Shown here: positions 7,566 through 11,061 of the stretch, in pieces
Layout: every line of letters begins with the position of its first letter
How positions within the stretch are numbered: position 1 is the stretch's first letter
Assembly: GCA_039184055.1 (NCBI GenBank)
Contig: JBCDBH010000192.1
Coordinates: forward strand, 1 to 11,061
Origin: JBCDBH01 sp039184055
Lineage (GTDB): Bacteria; Acidobacteriota; Thermoanaerobaculia; Multivoradales; J023
Direction: 5' to 3'
DNA: 11,061 nt
Position numbers and translations under genes: made by a program
The notes under the pieces: model-generated
What the model was told of the DNA's origin: nothing
Seen by the model: only the letters and a program-made list of their open reading frames with translations
The model's database searches: none

Positions 7566-7581
7566 GGCAAATCGTGTGCCT
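7566..7581 (-). promoter_or_regulatory. Sigma-54 (RpoN) -24/-12 promoter of the FG-GAP gene
   Basis: The minus strand reads AGGCACACGATTTGCC, aligning without gaps to the consensus TGGCACG-N4-TTGCA. GGCAC and TTGC are exact, and the GG and GC dinucleotides are at the required spacing (10 nt between them). Deviations occur only at the first T (A), the seventh G (A) and the final A (C). The start site would be near 7555, giving a leader of about 80 nt. It lies in non-coding sequence and faces the FG-GAP and kinase genes. A gene for a sigma-54-type activator lies in the same window. This is the best-supported promoter here. Confidence 0.65.
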
Positions 7582-7663
7582 TCTCTTGGTACGTGGGTTC
7601 AAGCTCGTTGATGGGTCGATATTCGGCTTGGATTCGGGGACGAACAGCCCGCGGGGCACGTCA

Positions 7664-7689
7664 CGACTCGGCGAACGTTCTCCGAGTCG
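7664..7689. promoter_or_regulatory. 26-bp near-perfect palindrome, candidate upstream activator site
   Basis: The arms CGACTCGG (7664-7671) and CCGAGTCG (7682-7689) are exact reverse complements. Within the centre, GAACGTTC (7673-7680) is itself palindromic, and only the base pair 7672/7681 breaks the dyad. The centre is about 120 bp upstream of the predicted sigma-54 start site, within the usual range for enhancer-binding activators, and is read independently of strand. As RNA it could also fold as a 3' stem of the upstream repeat-protein gene (stop at 7761), but no T-run follows, which argues against a plain terminator. Confidence 0.5.
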
Positions 7690-7760
7690 CTGTGCCCATT
7701 CGGAACGAAGCTGTTCCCGCCTGGGACGCGGGCGGCGCACGAGCCCCTAGGCCACGAGGA

Positions 7761-10166
7761 TCAATCGGTGTGGGCGAGGTCCATGACCCAGTGGGTATCG
7801 CCGTCGATCCACAGCTCGTGAACGGTATCGATCCACGGTTGACGAGCGCGGATTTCGAGCCGGTAGGCACCGGGTTCGAGGTCGGCGATGACGAATCCAC
7901 CGTCGGCCGCGCTTTGCGCCGGGATCGAGCGTCCCTGGGCGGGAATCAAGAGCAGGTTCGCTCCAGCCACGGGCAAGGGGCCGTCGACCATGCGACCGCG
8001 AAGGGTGGCACCGGAAGTGAAGTGGATCTCGACTGGGATTCTGTTGTCGATGTTCGAGGCCGGAACGGTCGCGATGGCCGTCGCGCTCCGTCTGCCGCGA
8101 TCGAGCGTGGCACGTATCGTCCAGTGACCCTGGGCCACTGGACCCAAGGTCGCTTCGCCGAGGTAGTTGGTGCGAGTGAACGCTCGACGACCCTGACCAT
8201 CCGTGGCCATGAGATCGATGTGGCCGAGAAGCGTCTCGTCGAGGCCGCTGACCCGCACCTCGAGCGTCGCACCTCGGTCGAGCGTGATGTCGATGCGTGG
8301 TGGTGGGTGGTCATCGACCCGCACCGTGGTCAGGCTCGACGTTGCGAAGCCCTCGGCCTCGGCGTGAAGTCGATGGCTGCCGACTGCGACTCCCTCGAAA
8401 CGAAACTGGCCCGAAGCGTCGGTTGTCGTTTGGCGTCTCTCGGTGTCACGTGACAGTTGGATCCGAGCATCGGCGACCGCCTTGCCTCGTGCGTCGACCA
8501 CGCTGCCCTCGAGCGTGTGACCCGATGGATAAACCAGCTCGAGCAGCATCGAGCCCTCGAGATCGAAGTCGCGCTCGAGCATCCCGGCTTCACGATGCAT
8601 CACGCGGATGCGTGTTTCGCCTTCCAGCCACGAGTCGACACGGAAGTTGCCCTCGGCGTCGGTGGTGGTGTGGCGGGTGAGGGGGCCCGTCGTACGTTCG
8701 AGCAGGACGATGGCCTCGGGCAGCCGTGCGCCTTTGCTGTCGAGGACCCGACCCGTGACGCTGCATCCCGGGCGTAGTTCGAGCTCGATCGCCTGGTTCG
8801 AGGTGTCGAGCCAGTGGGTCGTGGGTGTGGACGGGCCAAAGCCTGGGCTGTGGGCCACGAGGGTGACGGGTCCAGGGCTGGTGTCGAGAGTAAAGCGGCC
8901 GTCGATCGTGGTGTCGAACGTTCCGGAGTCGATCACACCGTCGAGCACTTCGACGGTCGCGAATACCGGTACGCCGGTCGGATCGATGACCTGTCCTTCG
9001 ACGGAGATGCCGGGGCTCAACACCAGGTCGTGCATCGTGTCGTCTTCGCGGACGGTAACCGGAAAGGTCTTGGGCCGGTAGCCGTCGGCGTCTACCGCCA
9101 AGGAGACGACGTCTTGATTCGAGAGATCGCGTAGCTCGATGACGCCATCGGTGATGGGCTGCCAGGTCTCCTCGTTCGCGATCCGGAATCGGGCCGGGAC
9201 GTCGACGAGCGGATGACCGTCGGTGTCGACCAATCGCCCACGCCAGGTCCGTCCGTGATCGAGCAGGACGACACCGAGATCGATCGTTCCTGGGGAGGTC
9301 GGTGATTCGATGACGATTCCGGCGAGATGGAAATCAGCAAAACCGTCGGCACGGGCGTCGAGCGAGATGCGTCCCGGGGCCAAACCGGCGACTCGGAAAC
9401 GTCCCGTGTCGTCGGTGCGGACTCGCTGGGGTGTCGCCGCGAAGCCGAGTGCCGTGTCGACTACGTCATCGGTTTCGAGGGTGATGTCGACCACGGCGTT
9501 GGCGATCGGTGTTTCGTCGAGACGGCGGACCTCACCTTGGCCCTCGAGAACCGGTTTCAAGACGATTTCGATCGGCGAATCATCGTCAGCAAGCGTCATC
9601 CGATCCCAGAAATAGCCTACGGCGGCGGCTTCGATTCGAACGTCGACCGAGGTGATCGAGAAATGCCCCTGCGCGTCGGTCGTCGTTGTGTGCGCGGTAC
9701 TGGACCAGACGATGGCGCCGGGAATCGGTGCACCGGTCATCGCGTCTGTGAGCCGTCCGTATCGGGACGTTGGGGCGGTTCTAGGATTCGGTGTCGTGAG
9801 CGGACGCCATGGCAGGACGCTGTTGTCGATCGGCGCGTGACCACGAATCAACGGCGGGGGCTCGACCGAACGCACCACCGGAAAGGGACCGATCACCCGC
9901 GGGCCGATCCGAATGCGTGCCAGGGTCGTGGTCGTGACCTCGAAACGATAGCGCCCGTCACGGTCGGTGTGGGTGCTGGTCACGTCTTGGTCGAGGAGGG
10001 AATCGAGGTGGACCGGTAGCCCGCTGACATCTCGACCGTCGACGTCGATCACATGCCCCGTGATCGTCCAGGTTGGCTCCATGTTCCGGTTCGCCTCCGC
10101 GTCGGTGGTCGAGGTGGTGAGCACGAGACCGAGAACGATGAGCCACGCGAGCCTACGAAAAGCCAT
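7761..10166 (-). CDS. Large secreted protein of about nine carboxypeptidase-regulatory-like (CarboxypepD_reg/CNA-B-type) repeats
   Basis: The product is 801 residues. The signal peptide MAFRRLAWLIVLGLVL... has a likely signal peptidase I site AEA-N at 25/26. The rest is a string of beta-sandwich domains of 70-95 residues, each opening with a strand such as TITGHVIDVDGR, YGRLTDAMTGAPI, SVEGQVIDPTGVP, SVTGRVLDSKGAR, TLEGSVVDARGKA or TLRGRMVDGPLP, then a 'T-D-x-x-G-x-F/Y-x-[FIV]' hairpin (TDRDGRYRF, TDAQGHFSI, TDDTGRFRV, TDAEGNFRV, TDASGQFRF) and 'G-x-x-x-[LV]-x-A-x-x-x-G-[FY]'. I count nine, the fourth and eighth degenerate. These domains are structural or binding modules in exported and cell-surface proteins; no catalytic domain is attached and no TonB-barrel follows. 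The mature part has a single cysteine (in RPGCSVTG), unlike its neighbours. The start at 10166 is chosen over 10181 because GGAGG lies 8 nt upstream and the signal peptide starts there. It lies 65 bp behind the Cys-rich gene. Role inferred: surface or adhesive scaffold. Confidence 0.85.
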   Translation of the reverse strand: MAFRRLAWLIVLGLVLTTSTTDAEANRNMEPTWTITGHVIDVDGRDVSGLPVHLDSLLDQDVTSTHTDRDGRYRFEVTTTTLARIRIGPRVIGPFPVVRSVEPPPLIRGHAPIDNSVLPWRPLTTPNPRTAPTSRYGRLTDAMTGAPIPGAIVWSSTAHTTTTDAQGHFSITSVDVRIEAAAVGYFWDRMTLADDDSPIEIVLKPVLEGQGEVRRLDETPIANAVVDITLETDDVVDTALGFAATPQRVRTDDTGRFRVAGLAPGRISLDARADGFADFHLAGIVIESPTSPGTIDLGVVLLDHGRTWRGRLVDTDGHPLVDVPARFRIANEETWQPITDGVIELRDLSNQDVVSLAVDADGYRPKTFPVTVREDDTMHDLVLSPGISVEGQVIDPTGVPVFATVEVLDGVIDSGTFDTTIDGRFTLDTSPGPVTLVAHSPGFGPSTPTTHWLDTSNQAIELELRPGCSVTGRVLDSKGARLPEAIVLLERTTGPLTRHTTTDAEGNFRVDSWLEGETRIRVMHREAGMLERDFDLEGSMLLELVYPSGHTLEGSVVDARGKAVADARIQLSRDTERRQTTTDASGQFRFEGVAVGSHRLHAEAEGFATSSLTTVRVDDHPPPRIDITLDRGATLEVRVSGLDETLLGHIDLMATDGQGRRAFTRTNYLGEATLGPVAQGHWTIRATLDRGRRSATAIATVPASNIDNRIPVEIHFTSGATLRGRMVDGPLPVAGANLLLIPAQGRSIPAQSAADGGFVIADLEPGAYRLEIRARQPWIDTVHELWIDGDTHWVMDLAHTD

Positions 10167-10188
10167 GGCGATTGCCTCCATAGAGAAA

Positions 10189-10216
10189 CCGGGTCGACGA
10201 CGAGACGTCGACCCGG
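10189..10216 (-). terminator. Strong hairpin between the Cys-rich gene and the repeat-protein gene
   Basis: An 11-bp perfect stem, CCGGGTCGACG / CGTCGACCCGG, encloses a 6-nt loop; on the minus strand it is followed by TTTCTCT and then, within a few bases, by the GGAGG ribosome site of the next gene. It can act as a terminator or attenuator after the Cys-rich gene, with a broken T-run that should allow read-through. Being so near the downstream ribosome site it could equally set the mRNA 5' boundary after processing. Confidence 0.55.
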
Positions 10217-10220
10217 GCCG

Positions 10221-10235
10221 CTGATCACGGATCAG
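10221..10235 (-). repeat. Short inverted repeat over the stop codon of the Cys-rich gene
   Basis: CTGATC-ACG-GATCAG is a perfect 6-bp inverted pair with a 3-nt loop that includes the stop codon (plus 10232-10234). It lies 4 bp ahead of the larger stem at 10189-10216, so the mRNA end carries two stacked stems. The very short loop makes it less stable as RNA than the larger one. Confidence 0.4.
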
Positions 10236-10783
10236 CGATGGCAGGTGTCGTTGCCTTGTAGACCACCGCCCAGGGCGGTGTAGCACTCGCTGGTCGGCGC
10301 GAAGCCGTCGGTGCAGCAATCGAAGTTGCTTTGGAAGTAGCAGTTCTTGTCTTTGGCGGGGCTGACATCCACGACCCATTTATCGGGCTGGTTGCAGCTG
10401 CTGATGTCGCGGTAGCGATCCTCGGTGTAGAGCTCGAGGGTGTTGTAGAAGATGTGCTCGTCGACGTCGATATAGCAGTGGCGGTCGGCCTCGACCAGCT
10501 GCCACGTGGCGTCGTCGGAGTCGCACACATCCCCCAGGCCATCGCCGTCACAGTCGGCCTGATTGGCGTTGGCGTGGAAGACACAATTGTCCGAGTTGTC
10601 GAGCACACCGTCCTGATCGGCGTCACCTTGCACGGGACAGTCCTGGGGACAGGTGAATTGCGTTTCGGGTGGGATGCCGTTTTGTTCGCAGACGTTGTTG
10701 CCACACACCGCGATACCGAAGCTCGGCGCGGCCAGCAGGGCCAGAGCGAGTAGAACGAGCAGTTTTGCCAGGGGTCGGTACAC
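10232..10783 (-). CDS. Small secreted Cys-rich protein with thrombospondin type 3-like calcium repeat (GTG start)
   Basis: The product is 183 residues, translated from GTG at 10783. Immediately upstream is AAGGAGA with a 4-5-nt gap, the best ribosome site in the window, and translation from here gives a clean signal peptide, MYRPLAKLLVLLALALLAAPSFG, cut near residue 23-25; earlier in-frame ATGs (up to 10927) would put a charged, promoter-like stretch in front. The mature part starts with CGNNVCE...TCPQDC (27-51), the CGNGxCE-x-CPxDC motif common in myxobacterial exported proteins. Next is a TSP3-type calcium repeat, DADQDGVLDNSDNC followed by DCDGDGLGDVCD (about 55-90). The last 90 residues (WQLVEADRHCYIDVDEH to NDTCHR) are not recognised and carry seven of the 14 cysteines, including a CC pair (DCC). 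There is no lipobox (AVC, with V at -1). No enzyme motif is seen. It is the first gene of the leftward row. An extracellular calcium-binding, disulfide-stabilised protein is likely; its partner is unknown. Confidence 0.82.
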   Translation of the reverse strand: MYRPLAKLLVLLALALLAAPSFGIAVCGNNVCEQNGIPPETQFTCPQDCPVQGDADQDGVLDNSDNCVFHANANQADCDGDGLGDVCDSDDATWQLVEADRHCYIDVDEHIFYNTLELYTEDRYRDISSCNQPDKWVVDVSPAKDKNCYFQSNFDCCTDGFAPTSECYTALGGGLQGNDTCHR

Positions 10784-10832
10784 AGGGTCTCCTTTCTCGA
10801 AATGATCGTCCAACTGACTCACACGGCACACT

Positions 10833-10862
10833 ATCATACATACTGCACTGTCCATCTGATAA
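10833..10862 (-). promoter_or_regulatory. Possible sigma-70-type promoter of the Cys-rich gene
   Basis: On the minus strand TTATCA (plus 10857-10862) and TATGAT (10833-10838) are separated by 18 nt, matching 4 of 6 and 5 of 6 bases of the primary sigma consensus. The start would be near 10826, giving a leader of roughly 40 nt that ends in the strong AAGGAGA site. In AT-rich sequence such matches can arise by chance. Confidence 0.35.
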
Positions 10863-11015
10863 TTTCTCAATCGAATGGTTTTTCCTTTACGCTGAGCATT
10901 CCACACCATGAGCACTCGATGCTCCACTGCTGCGCTGGGGAAAGTGTAGTCAATTTCGGAAAAGTCAACTTAAAAAAGTGACAGTAGTAAGTCGCTATAA
11001 CGGAGTGAAAAGCTT

Positions 11016-11034
11016 AAAAAAACGGAGCACCGTT
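11016..11034 (-). terminator. Intrinsic terminator of a leftward gene off the right edge
   Basis: On the minus strand AACGG-TGCT-CCGTT forms a 5-bp stem with a 4-nt loop, and the T-run continues as TTTTT then AAGC. This is a compact canonical terminator read leftward. It implies that another minus-strand gene ends just beyond the window and that the Cys-rich gene starts its own transcript. Confidence 0.5.
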
Positions 11035-11061
11035 GAAACGTCTATCAATGATTTCTACCAA

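Larger units (their letters stand above)
10784..11061. other. AT-richer intergenic region at the right edge
   Basis: About 280 bp without a supportable gene, clearly richer in A/T than the rest of the window. It holds a possible promoter and leader of the Cys-rich gene (10784-10862), and a terminator for an off-window leftward gene (11016-11034). Between them is a stretch with TTGACT and TACACT on the minus strand (10927-10975) separated by only 14 nt, too close to be a normal promoter. The open frames in this interval have no ribosome sites or recognisable products. Confidence 0.6.

Noticed and set aside
7710..7732. CCCGC / GCGGG inverted pair behind the repeat-protein gene as a terminator
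   Set aside because: Only 5 bp with no T-run; such pairs are frequent in this base composition.
7474..7740. N-terminal extension of the FG-GAP protein to an ATG at 7740
   Set aside because: It would bury the signal peptide behind 89 Arg/Pro-rich residues, ignore the GGAGAG site at 7473 and run through the sigma-54 promoter and palindrome.
7593..8453. Long rightward open frame, 286 codons, opposite the repeat-protein gene
   Set aside because: It runs antisense over a gene with signal peptide, ribosome site and domain repeats, and its product is Arg/Gly-rich, unlike any family; it covers the sigma-54-distal palindrome only by chance. GC-driven shadow.
10784..10927. Upstream ATG starts for the Cys-rich protein
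   Set aside because: The GTG at 10783 has an AAGGAGA site at the right distance and gives a clean signal peptide; the extension crosses the candidate promoter in AT-rich DNA.
10927..10975. TTGACT...TACACT on the minus strand as promoter of the Cys-rich gene
   Set aside because: The spacer is 14 nt, far from the 16-18 nt needed.

Overview
This window looks like chromosomal DNA from a GC-rich, predatory or social-type bacterium, most likely Myxococcota (Nannocystis/Plesiocystis-like) or a neighbouring deltaproteobacterial-type lineage. The grounds are one-gene Ser/Thr kinases fused to a cysteine-bearing extracytoplasmic region and kinesin-light-chain-type TPRs, an FHA-domain AAA+ activator of the NtrC family, and small secreted Cys-rich proteins with a thrombospondin-type-3 calcium repeat. 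Acidobacteriota or Bradymonadales-like hosts are not excluded. There are no RNA genes, insertion sequences, CRISPR arrays or prophage genes. Six genes account for nearly all the sequence. The many other long open frames are GC-driven shadows.

Layout, left to right. 57-1790 (-): a ToxR/CadC-type membrane transcription factor (winged helix, one TM segment, TPR-rich outer part) with a terminator just behind it. 1791-1884: a short divergent promoter region. 1885-3654 (+): an FHA / GAF-like / AAA+ / Fis-HTH regulator whose GAFTGA loop is degenerate. It ends 5 bp from the stop of the convergent gene. 3660-6434 (-): a transmembrane Ser/Thr kinase with TPRs. 6523-7473 (-): a secreted FG-GAP-like protein. 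7761-10166 (-): a secreted protein of about nine carboxypeptidase-regulatory-like (beta-sandwich) repeats. 10232-10783 (-): a small secreted Cys-rich protein with a TSP3-type calcium motif, started at GTG. 10784-11061: an AT-richer intergenic stretch holding a probable promoter and the terminator of a gene lying off the right edge.

How they may work together (inference). The four leftward genes form a gene row (Cys-rich protein, beta-sandwich repeat protein, FG-GAP protein, kinase) separated by gaps of 65-287 bp that mostly hold hairpins. Upstream of the FG-GAP gene there is a near-consensus sigma-54 (-24/-12) promoter. About 120 bp upstream of its predicted start site lies a 26-bp near-perfect palindrome, which is where enhancer-binding activators of sigma-54 usually bind. 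The FHA regulator is encoded next door, and FHA domains bind phosphothreonine. A testable circuit follows: envelope signal -> TPR kinase -> FHA activator -> sigma-54 promoter -> secreted FG-GAP protein plus the kinase itself, as positive feedback. The main tension is that the activator's sigma-54-contacting loop reads GVATGV instead of GAFTGA.
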